From Plecoglossus altivelis (taxonomy: Eukaryota; Chordata; Actinopteri; Osmeriformes; Plecoglossidae), in the NCBI GenBank assembly GCA_036571765.1, contig BROE01000009.1, forward strand, positions 7,224,426 to 7,288,425: DNA of 64,000 bases, written 5' to 3'. Positions 22,573 to 34,380 of the stretch are shown one piece after another (the stretch's first letter is position 1; every line of letters begins with the position of its first letter). The notes beneath the pieces are model-generated. The model worked only from the letters and a program-made list of their open reading frames with translations, ran no database searches and was not told the DNA's origin. A program made the translations under genes and the position numbers.

Positions 22573-24438
22573 TAGCCTGGGGACTGTATTCTGGGTTAGG
22601 TTTGTTTCACAATGAACACATAGAGAGATTGAGTCCTTTTTAACTAGTTATCAATAGTGCTTTAGATATGATCCATCTACCATCCAACTGCTGACTATCA
22701 TATGAGTATGTGTGGTGAGCGTGGTGAGCATGTGTGTATCTGTGTGTGGGTGTGCGTGTGTGTTTGTGTATGATCCCTGATCTGCGTGTTGTCATCTGAG
22801 ATTAAAATGGTTTAGAGGGAAATGACAGTTTATCAAAAAAACAACAGAAACTTGACTGGGAAAATGCACACAGACCCTATCTTTCTTTCTGGCTGTCTTA
22901 TTTAGTGTGACAGAAGAAAGAGGGGAGTATGAAAAGAGCAAATGAGGGGAGAGAACGTGAATTAAATTGAGGAGGAAGAGAATAGAGAGGAAAGACATGT
23001 GAGGGATGAAAAAGAGGGAGAGAGCAAGAGAGGGTGATAAGACTGACAGAGAGAGAGAGAGAGATAGTAGAAGAAGGTTATACCATGAATCATTTCCGTG
23101 GAGACAGAGACCTAGGTCATGGCAGCCAGCTGTCGGATTTGTGTGCAGAAATTAAGTTAACGCTCTCTTTTCTTCCTTCTCTATATTTCTCTGCTTCCCC
23201 CCTCTCTACCACATTCCCCTGGATGATTGAAGCCCTATACTAACCAACCATCATCGCTAGATGTATCATTTTCTTATAACAATAATAGTAAGTGTCACTA
23301 CATGAGTGGAATAGCTACACTCCAGTTTACCATTTATATGTAGAAGAGAGAGGGAAAGTAAGAGTGGGAGGGATGTGGGTAGGGAGATGGAGAACAGTGT
23401 GAGAGATAGAGATAGGGAGGGAAAAGGGGAGGAAATTGAGAAAAGAGAGAGATAGAAAGAGAGAGGGACCACACTAGAAGGAACTCGTATCCTCTGTGTT
23501 TGAAAGGTCATAGCAGCCCTCTCCTCCTCTTCAGCGAGTGTGGCCAACCATGGCTGGTCACATCAGAGTTGTCTCGTCTGTCTGTCTGACACTACCCAGA
23601 TTTGGAAGCCGGATATAGATCCCCAGCCTCGCTTGGCGGCCCCAGCCCCCCGCCCCAAGCACAGCCTGACCCTAACCCTACAGCCTGGGGGCAGGGGGAC
23701 TGGGACTTTAAACACCGGATGCATATAGAGTTTAGTCACACCATCAAACCAATCTTTTAAACATCCGAAAAATAAAAAAGTGTTCATGTGTAGTCAATTA
23801 CATGCTGACTCAGCAATAGCTATTCTGTGGTGGATTTATAGACTAGATGGATCTATCAAATATTACAAATCCCAATCTGAGAGTCACAATAGAATGATTT
23901 GTGTTATTGCTGTGTCTTTCATGATGTTTTAAAAGCAACAAAGCACCTTCCAAAGCTACTTGTTTTAGGATGGAGATCCACTTTGATGTCTCTGTCTGTC
24001 TGGATCTACATGAAACCCATGAAAAAGCTGGGTGCGGTGTGCTCAGATGCACGTCTCCTATTGTTGGTCGGCAAACGTGGGCCAAGTCAACAAAGATGTT
24101 GTCCCCAGTCTCTTCCCTTCCCTGGACACCCATGAGACTCACAGGAACTCAGTTACATACAATGGTAAACCTTCGAGAATAAAGACCAAACAAATAGGCT
24201 CCCGCAAATTCGCTAAATATCATTATTGTAACAAAGATTGAAAGAAAAATCGGAGACGTTGGGGGTCTTGGCCTTGATTTACGAAGGTGTGGGAAGATGC
24301 GTGAGAAGCTACTGTGAGTTTTTGTGTCGAATAAACCTGAATAAATGTATTCTCCCCGGACTACTGAACCCAGGGTACTAAAATGCTGCAGCAGGAGTAG
24401 TCTAGAGTGAAAATTCCAGACAAGAGTATGTAATATCC

Positions 24439-25128
24439 ATGGTTATCAGCTCAAGCGCGCCATGTTGGAACGGACCCCGCAAACCACAACACAGCATTGA
24501 AATCCCTCGGACTCGGTTGCATTCAAACGAGATGAAAAAAGAAAAAGAAAAAACACACCGCCAGCATCTCTTCTCTGCCTATGTCTGGTTTGTGGCGCCA
24601 CTAGTAATGCCGAGTCAAAAACCCAGACTGCCCTTCAACCTAAAACACTCGCCTGACGAACAAATCAATATACAGGATGGATCATCCTTGTGTTTGCGTA
24701 AAAACATGTCGCGGTGTTGCACCTGTCTTGACAGAATAGCGTTTGCCTCCCTGAATAACCTGCACGGGGACGGCTATAACAAACGGCACAATCAGCACCA
24801 AATCATATTCTTATCAAATTACGACCTATTGATGCCATTGAAAATGAAGGAAAACATCTGTTTTGGTGACTTTGACATCACACACACAATTAAAACACAC
24901 ACAATAAAAAAGAAGCTGCGTCGCCATCATAGCGACTTCATGCAATGTGATTGTAAACAACAGGTTCACAATATAGTCGGTTCATTTGACTGTCGCACGG
25001 GAAAGGCTTCATCATCTCGATGGCTTCGCCCGGGCCCGAGTCATCTCCTCTCCATCCCTTCGCAGCACCGGGAGAGCCTCGCTCGAACCTTTTTTTTCCA
25101 CACAGCTTCGTTTCTATGTCAACACTAG
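24439..25128 (+). other. Unrecognised 229-codon open frame, antisense to palm1 intron 1
   Basis: The longest open frame in this part of the window that is not made of repeats. It starts MVISSSAPCWNGPRK and ends HTASFLCQH. I see no known domain, signal peptide or membrane segment. It has several Cys/His-rich patches (SRCCTCLDRIAF, DFMQCDCKQQ). It ends about 80 bp from the candidate palm1 first exon, in GC-richer sequence, where long frames may occur by chance. It could be an unrelated exon, a lineage-specific gene or noise. I lean to noise. Confidence 0.15.
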
Positions 25129-25208
25129 ACAATTAGATTAAATCGGTTCGATTACCTTGCTGTAGCTCTACATACAGTGTCTATGAGTTCATTTAAAACA
25201 GTACTTAC

Positions 25209-25460
25209 TCAGTCGAAGATCCTTGTCACCTCGGGCGTGAGTTCTCTCCACTCAGAATATCAGCAGTTCACGGTTTGTATGCTCCGTCCTCGCAGACTGT
25301 AATGTGGCGTGTTTGTTTATTCTCGTCGTCGGTGCTCAGTTAACTCAGCCACCTCCCCTCCTCTTCTCTGTCCTCGGCTTCTCTCCTCCTCTCCTGGCTG
25401 CCACCTCGTTCCTTGGCTACTGAGCTGCCGATAACGCGGATTGCGGGGAGCTCGTGCGCT
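25209..25460 (-). other. palm1: Candidate palm1 untranslated first exon and promoter area
   Basis: A strong donor (CGACTGA before GTAAGTACTG) lies at 25203-25210 on the minus strand, at the edge of a CpG-richer stretch (25220-25560). Joined to the acceptor at 19304 it would supply the 5' UTR that the ATG exon lacks. The 5' limit is arbitrary. No transcript evidence. Confidence 0.4.
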
Positions 25461-27494
25461 CAACCCGTCAGAGGACCATTGGCGTGAATGTGCGTACGGC
25501 AAAGCGCGTACTTGACGTACTTAGCGCTTGGATTGGTTAAATCGTCGCGGTTTCAGTCTGATTGCCGTGATGCGCTCCGAGTTCTCGCCTCAATGGCCTA
25601 TAGTTTGAAATGCGATGGATGACCTACGGCTCACTATTGCACCGCTATAGTAGACTAATAATGCGTGTGTGTTAGCGTAAGTGTATGTGGAGAGAGGAAT
25701 GGAGGGAAAGGGATGGGCTACGCCTTCCTATAGAAGATAAAAGAGGCCCTGCAAGCTTTGACAGATATGTTTCCTCCCACATATTGTGGGCCTCTGCTAA
25801 AACGTATGACGTGATCAGCTCATACCTGAGTCTGTGGTGAGATAATAAAAAGACGGCGGGGCCACTAATGTCTTGAAATAACAGGCAAATCACAGCGAAT
25901 TTATGGGTGCTTGCAGAACTGTTGGGCTGGTTGCTCATGCTCGCCACCTAGCGTTTATTTTCCAGTATTTCCTCCTGTCTGCACCAAAATGACTAGCATC
26001 CTCATGGGTTCATAAAAAATGGATGATAAAAAAGGTCTTTAAGTGATTGATCAGTATATTCTGTCTATTGCCAATGTCTGTGGAGAACGACATTGTCTTT
26101 TTTTGCAATATCAAAATCTTTATCGCAATCCCCTTAATGTGGGTATTCTCCTAATATTGGTTTTGGGTTGACTAGCTTGGCGTATTTCATAATTCACCCT
26201 CTGACATGTAAGCCTATGCCTCTCGGCTGTGTTGGCCTGGACTCGCACGTGGTGTAGCAAGGAGGGTGGTTGTCATTACAGTAATATTTGGTTCCTTGCC
26301 GTTTATTATTGTCATACTGCACCCTTCTTCTTTCCCCACCAGAGGGCGCGTGTACTCCACACTTCATTTCAGATGGCTCAATAGAGATGAGCTCATTTTA
26401 TAAAATTGGTAACTCGGTTCATGGTATTGGTGATATTTGTCCATGTGTTGAGTCGGCAATGGGTCATTTGTCCAGAAGATGCTTACTGATGTAAACTATA
26501 ACTATTCTTTTATGTAGCTAATATAGTAGTGCTTAGCCCAGTCTTAGGACAGTAGTGTTCAACCCTGTATTTGATAAAGTTGTGGAGGCAGGGTTCGCAT
26601 CTCTCTGAAGTATGAGTGGAGAAGAGAGCAGTCTCACAATAGAGATGTTTTTAGACTTCACCATGGAAACCGACAGTGTCCTAAATTTCAAGAGTTTAAC
26701 AACCTTAGAGAAGAGCAGGGGCAGATCTAGGACTCAGTGCAAACTGGTCTAAGACTGGACTAATGACTTGGCAAGAACCACGCTTAGAAAAGTATTGTGT
26801 GACTACCAACCGGGCTAGGGCTGGGTTTGGACTCGCTTAGAACCAGACTATGACTGTTGTTGAACTGGGCTAGGAAGGCTGTTGGAGGGAGCCATGACCA
26901 GGTTAGGAATGGGTTTGAATCAATCAAGCACTGATCTAGAACCAAGGTAGGCCTTTTTCAGGACAAGCTAGACTACATGGGCTAGTACTGGGCTAGGTGG
27001 GATGTTAGAGAGATGAGAACTGATCTCCCTGTGTAAAGAATGTTGGGAGGCTGGAGAAGGGGGGTGCATGGGGTTGCTAAGGGGCTGGATGGAGGGGAAC
27101 AGACTGAGTGGGGGAGGGAGGGCGGGGGCGTCTGAATATAGACGTTGGAGAGAATGAAAGGAGCTTATTTCTAAGACACAGTCTTCAGTCTCTTACTCTC
27201 TGTTTCTCGACGTCTCTCTCTTTTCTCTCTCTTTCTCTATGTCTCATCTCTCTCTCTCTCTTTCTCTGCGGCATACCCACTCACACATTCCCACATGCAT
27301 TTGCACAAATGCACATGCATACAAACGCTCTGCGAAGTGGATGGGGGTCTGGGTTCTGCACATCTTCTGCCTTATGAGTCACTGTGGCACACACACAAAA
27401 TATCTCCCCCAAACACACATGCACACACAATCTCTCTCACACTCACTCACTCACTCACTCACTCACTCACTCACTCACTCACTTACTCACTCAC

Positions 27495-27544
<50 letters not shown>

Positions 27545-28590
27545 TAACACACCCTCTGCCTTTCTCACACTTTAACACACTCACACACATACATACACTC
27601 TTTTCTTCTGCCTTCTATTCAGACATACAAATGACAGATAATGACAAACAAAACAGTCTTCCTGTATTCCTGTAGGTCTGTCATGACATCATTGTAACCA
27701 TGGCTGACAGATAAGGGTCACTGCTGTTTCTGTCTGAGGAAGGAAATCCTGGTCTGACTGTAGTTTCTAGTATACTCTCATACCTACCAAGGATCTACTC
27801 ATTACCTCAGCGTGTCCGGGCGAGTGTGTGAGTGTATGGGCGTGTTCAAGTGTGTATGTGTCAGTGTCTGTACATGATGCATGAACGTACATTCCCATGG
27901 GTGTTTGGGTGCATGTATATGGTGTGTGGGTGTGTGTATGTGGGTGTGTGTGTGTGTGATAGACCTACTTGCAGCTCATCGTGCCTCTGGCCTAGCTCTG
28001 CAGTGTTATCTCAGGAACGTTGAATAAACACCAGGGGTGTGTTGTCACTGGAGTTGCTACCCTCCTGCATGGCTTCATCTGGACCAGCACTCTGGGGTCA
28101 AGCGGTCCAACTAGATTACTGGTCACACTGTCGTGTCAAACACAAATCCATCTTTTATTTTGATTTGGACTTGATTGATAGGTCTCATTCTCCCTGTCTC
28201 TTTGTCTTTGTCTCTCCCCTTCTCTCATTTTTCATTGCAATGGGCTGTATAAGCATGAAAGAACAGATGTTCATATTGCCAAAGCAGCAGTGGAATTACA
28301 GAAATAGTATTTATATCATTATTATTTAGGTCAGTATATTCAGTATGTGTGGGACATTTATCAGGACCAGATTGGCAGAAGGCTGACTTCGGATATGGTG
28401 TTCGGCATAGACAAAATATACCCAGAATCACAACACATTATTATTATGTATGCCATTCACAATCTATTAATTTTTCTCTTTCATTTGAACTCTTAGCTAA
28501 TATAGTCCCTCTTGTTTCCTTATTTAAATGTTACCTAGATAACCAAAGAAAGTCAAATACAACAAAACAACTTCAATCATCTAAATGATC
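25461..28590. other. Intergenic region upstream of palm1
   Basis: No exon recognised. A loose repeat around GGGCTAGG/TTAGAACCAG is seen at 26700-27000. A composite microsatellite lies at 27437-27544 and TG-rich sequence at 27820-27960. Confidence 0.4.
27437..27544. repeat. (CTCA)n(CT)n(CA)n composite microsatellite
   Basis: Tetranucleotide CTCA copies pass into CT dinucleotides and then CA dinucleotides. Confidence 0.95.
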
Positions 28591-28699
28591 ATGTAGCTAA
28601 CACACAAATCAGAACTCCTTGATACCACTACATAAACCGTCACCATCTACTCCAATAGGGACATTGTTGACGGTGTGTTGACTGCAAACCACAACTGGT

Positions 28700-29260
28700 T
28701 GAGCAGACCCTCCAGTGAGGTTGCTTCCTGGATAGCCCTGCCCAGAGACTGAAGTCATCGAGGTACGCCAGGGTGTGCAGTCCTCTTCGCCATCACGGTT
28801 CCAGAGACGGTTTCCACGCATTTGGAGACAGTTTGAGGAGCCAGCACGTACCCAAACGGCAGGCGCTTATACTTGTACATCTTTCCTTCGAAGGCAAAAG
28901 GCAAAAATCTCCTGTTTTTCAGATTGATGCACATGGAAGTATGCGTCCTTCAGATCCACGATGATCCCAAAATCGTTCCGCTGTATACAAGACAGCAAAT
29001 GTTCCGCTTGGCCACACTCTCGTTCAGCCCCCTCAGGTGTAGAATGGGCCTCATCCTGCTTTTTTTAGGAACCAGAAAGTAAGGGGAGTAGAGACCTCAG
29101 TTCTCCTGATCTCTGGGAACCAGGAACTGTCCATTTGACCAGCAGGCTATCTGCTATCTCCTTCCGGAGTGCAAGTGCCTTCATCGGGCAGGACAACCTT
29201 GTTTCCCTCACTCCTCTGAAAGGAGGAGGAGTCCACATGAACTAGGTTGCACATCCCTCT
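28700..29260 (-). pseudogene. DIRS1-like reverse transcriptase, frameshifted
   Basis: Pieces in alternating minus-strand frames give GLYSPYFLVPKKSRMRPILH, LNESVAKRN, then IIVDLKDAYFHVHQSEKQ (first catalytic Asp in VDLKDAY), then FAFEGKMYKYKRLPFGYVLA, and finally TLAYLDDFSLWAG with the catalytic YLDD box near 28755. The order and the LPFGxxLAP block match DIRS-type RT better than Gypsy RT. At least two frameshifts break the protein. Confidence 0.75.
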
Positions 29261-30439
29261 CTCAGTATCCTGTCTAGCCAGCATGGCAGTGCACACGACT
29301 CCCACTGCTGCATAACGCAAAGAGAGAGAGAGCGCGGGTTCAGCTGCGGGGCAGCAGACAGGAAACTGCTGTATACTCGTCTGACCCCAGCTGCCGCTGT
29401 GTGTGAATCGGCAGCACAGTCTAAGGAGGGGTCAGTTTAAGGCTGGGCTGCTCCCTATAGCTAGGTGAAGTCTGAGCTCTGTCTTTGCTATGAGCCTCAA
29501 GGGTCACACAGAGTACTGTTTGTACTGTTGCAACAATGGTTCAGGCAACATGATAATAGAGTAACACACTGTGGTATGGCGCTCAAAGGCGGGTAGTGGT
29601 CCAGCCAGATGCTTGCCATCTGGTCCAGACTCCATTGCATGCGTGGTGCTCAGTGGTGCGGTGTTGCTAACTGTGTAACACTCGCACACCCAGGCCAACT
29701 CATCAGACCACTCAACGTCGGTACAAGTGTTTAACACTGTACCTGTTAGGTACAGATACACTAACAGGAACTATTGTCTTTCTTTGATAAAGTATTGTGG
29801 AGGTCTAAGCCTCTCTTTAAACTTTATTTCACTGACAAACTTGGACCGAATTCTTTGATCCCTGCTGCCAGACTTGCTTTCCTCTTCCTGCTGTGTCAAC
29901 CACCACGCTAGACAGTGTCCGATGGCTGTGTGAAACCCATCCTCTCTGCCAGAACCGTTGCAGAGGAGGGCGGTTCTATCAGACAGAGATTGGGATCTAT
30001 CACCACATTGATTGCCATCGACCTGCCTGTGCAAATCACCGCACCTAGGGTGAGATGCCGCTAACGTCGTCCTTGCAACTTAGGATGCCTCTTCAGCAGA
30101 CAGTCCGTTTGTGCTCCCTGTCGAGAGCTTCGACTGCTGTCACGAGCAGAGCAGTATTCCTAGAGGCAGCTGCTACCTGCGCTCCCTACATATAAACCTT
30201 ATCCCTCAGAGAGGCAGTAAGTTTGTCACATGGGCTTGGCAAGGTCGCCTTTTTGGTGGTGGACCATGCACTCAACCCTGGTACCAAATATGCCACCAGT
30301 GATGTTTCAAGGAGGCGGAAGACCAGCCTTTGCTAACTTCATCATTCCATCCATATGGGAGAATGAGTGTAGTGCTTTCACTGGCGCGTTGATTGCTAAC
30401 AGCTTGTCCCCTGGGTCTTCTACGTCATTCCCCAGTTTC

Positions 30440-30708
30440 TGTCACGGCTCCAATCATGCCCTCTTGTTTTTTGGTTTTGCTATTGGTTTTGGCCTGCCGT
30501 TGTGTTCCTTGTTGTGGTTTTCACCTTGTCTTGTTCGGTTCTGTGTTTTTAGGTTCCAGTTTCTTGTCCAGTATTTGTCTTGTCCTTCCCTGTTGTTACT
30601 GTGTGCTACCTGTCTGTTTCTTGACATTTTGAAGAATAAACCCTTCGTTTGAAGATATGGCTTGCAACTCTCCTGCAATTGGGTCCTATCCCACCGCACA
30701 CCCTGACA
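30440..30708. mobile_element. Solo LTR (269 bp) with 5-bp target duplication
   Basis: The segment starts TGTCACGGC and ends CACCCTGACA, so it has TG...CA ends with short inverted TGTCA/TGACA. It is flanked by the direct repeat GTTTC at 30435-30439 and 30709-30713. An AATAAA lies near 30635 in the plus orientation, which suggests the LTR is read on plus. No internal retroviral genes are attached, so this is a solo LTR left by recombination. It sits inside the DIRS-like relic and is therefore younger than it. Confidence 0.75.
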
Positions 30709-31012
30709 GTTTCAGCATAGCAAGGGCAAGTACGACAAATGTTCTACCTCGGAGGTCGGCATGGGGACCAGCCTCTCATGGGTCATCTTCCTCCATAGGT
30801 GGAGAGACCAGCATGGGAACACCCATCATTTTAGCCAATTAAAACTGGCAATTAAAACGGGAGAGTCAGCTCTCCAAGACAGAAGAGAGGAGACGGAAGG
30901 GCCGGCACTGATCATTCTCCCAGGCCTACCTTGAAATGCCTCCTGCTCCCATAGAAAAGGAGAGGGGGGTCGAACGTAACACAGCAGGGACGCCTCCACA
31001 GGGGGTCCCACC

Positions 31013-31255
31013 CTAGTGGTCGAGCTTCAACAGCCGCCTCGAGTGGTTCATCTGACTTGGAGCTCTGCTCATCTGAGGGAAGAGACCATGTCTACAAGGA
31101 GCTCCTCCACCGAAAAGATCTTGTGACACTTTCGCCTCTCCGTTATAGAGACTAGCACACTCAACGCAACCAGTGGAGTTCATCAGTCGGTCTCTGGCAT
31201 GCCGCGGGCCTAGACATACTTTGTCACCAGAATTCATGGCAGTCTTCGTCGGCAT
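31013..31255 (-). pseudogene. DIRS1-like gag/ORF1 fragment
   Basis: An 80-codon frame with DKVCLGPRHARDRLMNSTGC and VECASLYNGEA, recalling the Cys-rich CLG-H-...-C..C block of fish DIRS/Gypsy ORF1 proteins. Too short and eroded to be functional. Confidence 0.45.
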
Positions 31256-31310
31256 CCAGATCGTGGTACTGCACTTAGCTCTTTAAAGAGCTTCACGCGG
31301 CAAAAGTGGC

Positions 31311-32110
31311 ATGGAAAAGATCATTTTATTTTGGGGATGTAAACCTTCAATCACCGATTCAGAATAACTAATGATGAATTTTTGGGAGGATGAATGAGCT
31401 GTCACCCCTGTTTATATAAAGCAACTGTGTGATACAGGTGTGGATACATTGGTTGCATTGGGCAGCGGGCAAACCAATAGGGGCAGAGCTCACCTATTGG
31501 GCAGAAATAAAGCTTAACCAAACATTGTTCCCAAATTAAAGTGAAACACATTAAAAGTATAGAGCATAATATAACATGCTCAGCGTTTGAGTGACATCAT
31601 ATATTGTAAAGCTAGGTTATGACTTAAAATAATAGCAATGACAATCCTTACCAATGCTGTACTTTAACTAAAGCACTACTGCAATGTTTGTTCCAACAAT
31701 AACCAAAATGAATGTAATTCTTTTAGCTCTACTGTTTTCAACATGTTTTTATATGTTAGTCGATCTTTGACCAGCGTGGCTCTCATCCTCGTCTTGGTAT
31801 GAAAACGAAGGAAGAACGAGCACACGAGAGCTTTATTAGAGATCTCTTTTTAATTGGTTGTTCATCTGGGGGTTGCTGTTTAGTCCCACTAACTATGCTA
31901 ACAAATTGGAAAATAATGTATAGCAAAACTATTTTTATTATTTATTTTATTTTACAACAAATCACACCTTCCCTTCTCTTTAGACCAACATCAAACACAA
32001 ATAGTATCTACATGAAGTATATGAATATCATTTTTTTTACCTGGACCCTCTACTTGAAGGTATGCATGTCCATGTGCATGGCAATGGTTGACTGCTTCAT
32101 TGTTTAAGCA
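31311..32110. other. Intergenic stretch
   Basis: AT-rich, no recognised feature. Confidence 0.35.
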
Positions 32111-32699
32111 ATGAATTTAAGTATGTTTCTGAGTCTTCCGTTTCTGACAAAGGCATAAAGACTGAGCTATAGATACAAGTAGATTTCCATTGCATTGCAA
32201 CTTTTCAGGTTTCTCTCTGTTTATTGAAAAACATCGGATAGTGCTAGATTGTTCATCAGTTTCAACACTTTCACTGAGTAACACATTATTCGTTTTGGCA
32301 GGAACATCTGCATCAGAAATATGAAGGGTTTCAGTGGCAGAAGTTTCATCTTCAGAAAACTCAGCGACTGGTTTAGTACACATGTACTGGTTCATTAATG
32401 TCAGCTTTCTCAGTCAGTTGTAGAATGTGAGCTTCCAGAAATTTACTGCAAGAGTAATCAAGTGAGATACTGGTACAGATACTACCTTATCAACAAGTAT
32501 GCTATCTTGTACCGCTGTTTTCTCTGGTTCTCTATGGCTTGATGTAGGGATGTAAATCTAACATCTTCCATACCAGGTTATTCTCTGAACGACTCATATG
32601 GAATATCATCTTTAGAATCTGATGGGACACATACACCCTCAGACTCTTTAGTGGAATTTAACCTTTCTGGCCTGTGTGGCTTTGGCATGACAACTGGTA

Positions 32700-32775
32700 C
32701 GCAAGGGGCCATCCCTGTTCTCAAAGGACCATCCCTGTTCTCAAGGGACCATCCCTGTTCTCAAGGGAACATCAC
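32700..32775. repeat. 22-bp tandem repeat, three copies
   Basis: Three copies of a unit containing CCATCCCTGTTCTCAAGG, inside the Gypsy tail. On the minus strand they repeat the PLRTGM motif. Confidence 0.8.
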
Positions 32776-32796
32776 TGTTATCTGGTTTTAGATTAA

Positions 32797-33409
32797 GGGC
32801 CAATCCCAAACCTCTGTTTTACCCTTCCCCTTAGTCTTAGCCCTTAGTCTTAGCTCTAGCCCTTACCCCTAAAACCGAGTGTAAGGGCTAAGGGGTGAAA
32901 ACCTGAGACAAAGGAATGAGATTACACTTGGTTACAGTTGCGTGATCATACATCGTCATTAGCTGGTTGTACGTCACCAGAGGCGACAAGTATCATCACA
33001 AACTTCCAAGATGCTGTCTGCAAGTGCGTTTGTGTTGATGGCGTGGTTGTTGATGTTTGAGTTCATTTAGGGCTAGTCGGAGAAATGCGGGACTTTTGTG
33101 CAAATCAGCGATATAACGCTAATGTAGCAAAGTAGAAATTTTACAAACATTTCAATTAGGAACAGGGTTGCAAATATATGTACAGGGCAGAGCACAAAAC
33201 AAGACATTAGTAATTTTAATCAATAATTTAAGACGAAAATACACATTTATGGCGCTCTAGAATATCTGACCAACATTGTTTGCTGCGTATTCTGGGCCTT
33301 TCCCCTTGATCACATGAGAATTTGATACAATTTGATGAATATTTACTCTCATGTGAACGAGCAAAACTAAGGGAGACAAACAGTTAAGGCAGAGAATTGG
33401 GATTCACCC
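32797..33409. mobile_element. Short non-autonomous DNA transposon (PIF/Harbinger-like MITE candidate)
   Basis: 613 bp with imperfect terminal inverted repeats: the left starts GGGCCAATCCCAAACCTCTG and the right, read inverted, starts GGGTGAATCCCAATTCTCTG. TAA lies on both sides (32794-32796 and 33410-33412), a 3-bp target copy of the PIF/Harbinger type. It splits the Gypsy pol tail: the frame reads up to EDIPVL on one side and resumes with LKPDNSD on the other. No transposase is inside. The superfamily is tentative. Confidence 0.55.
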
Positions 33410-33419
33410 TAAGACTGGG

Positions 33420-34380
33420 ATATCTTCAGCGTGCTTCGTAACAACATAAATCTCCTGTTCCCATTTATCTGCAGGTTTATGGTTACAGCGAAGGTGGATG
33501 GATCTAACTAAAACCTGATCACCAGCTTCTAAATTAAATTAAAAACAATAACTTTTCTATCAAACCTGGCTTCGTTCTATTCTGAAAGTTGTCTTGGTAA
33601 ATTTGAGGAGCTATCTTCTAAACTTGCTTCCAGGTGGGGTTCAAGACCCTGAATATCTTGTGAAGGAGAATTGTATTCATAGTTTTTTAAAGGTAGCCTG
33701 AATGCCAAGTCTATAGGCAAACTGGGTTGATGACCAAAGATTAGTTAATAAGGTACAAACCCAGTTACATGTATATTGCACAATTATATGAATGCACTAT
33801 GGGTTTTTTAGAGCGTTGTCAAATGTGTTTTTCATATTCTCTAGTGCTCCTAGCATACCCAGAAACATTCTGTTGAATACATTCTACCCCATTTCCTTTA
33901 GGATGATAAGGAGCAGTGGGAGTCTTATAGATACCAGCAACCTTTCATAGTTCTTTCATTGTACGTGACTCAAAGCCAGGTCCTTGATCGCTGTGCAAGC
34001 ATTCTGGAATATCATAATGAGCCATGAAATTGTCTCAAAGACATTTTGTGACAGTCTGTGATTTCTGGTTTTGCATTGGAATCGCAACTGTTGTAAAATA
34101 ATCTGTGATCACCAGGATATTTTTTGTATTACTCCTATCAGGCGCCAAAGACAAGGTCCATTCAGACAAGCTCTAGAGGTCAGGTAGATTGTATGTTCTT
34201 TAAAAGTGCAGCTTTTTCGGGCTGAGTATTCTATCACAGATTTGGACTGTTTTCTACATCTGCTGCCATCTTTGGCCAATTGAATCTGGCTTTGACCAAA
34301 TCTACGGTACACTTGATACCTAAGTGGCCCATGTCATTATGAAGACTTTGTAGGACAACAGCTCGAATCTCTTTGGGTAA
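33420..34380 (-). pseudogene. Gypsy integrase, degenerate
   Basis: The zinc-binding segment reads SLHNDMGHLGIKCTVDLVKA. The core reads ILVITDYFTTVAIPMQNQKS with the first catalytic Asp in TDYF, then YDIPECLHSDQGPGFES with the second in HSDQG, then TPTAPYHPKGNGVE with the catalytic Glu. The C-terminal part has NLEAGDQVLVRSIHLR, as in the GPY/F module. The catalytic residues are there, but an in-frame stop lies in the core (TKCL-stop-DNFM) and the flanks are frameshifted. Confidence 0.7.

Larger units (their letters stand above)
19304..25208. other. palm1 presumed first intron
   Basis: No palm1 coding exon is seen here. The intron contains purine-rich runs (19305-19450), a 45-bp minisatellite (21358-21640), a 41-bp triplicate (22055-22177), a (GA)n run (22511-22572) and CT/GA-rich patches. 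An open frame at 24439-25128 on the plus strand is listed separately. Confidence 0.45.
28600..31310 (-). mobile_element. DIRS1-like retrotransposon, decayed
   Basis: On the minus strand, reading from high to low coordinates, there is a gag-like block (31255-31013) with DKVCLGPRHARDRL and a later Cys pair, resembling the CLG..H motif of fish DIRS-like ORF1. After about 1.7 kb of eroded sequence comes a reverse transcriptase (29260-28700). A solo LTR from another family is inserted at 30440-30708. The tyrosine recombinase expected after the RT was not found left of 28600, so the element is truncated as well as frameshifted. DIRS elements lack an integrase and use the recombinase to insert. Confidence 0.65.

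Noticed and set aside
32117..32395. A separate host gene with a Ser/Thr/Glu-rich product
   Set aside because: It follows the Gypsy pol tail in the same direction and has only 92 codons. It is better explained as the end of the element.
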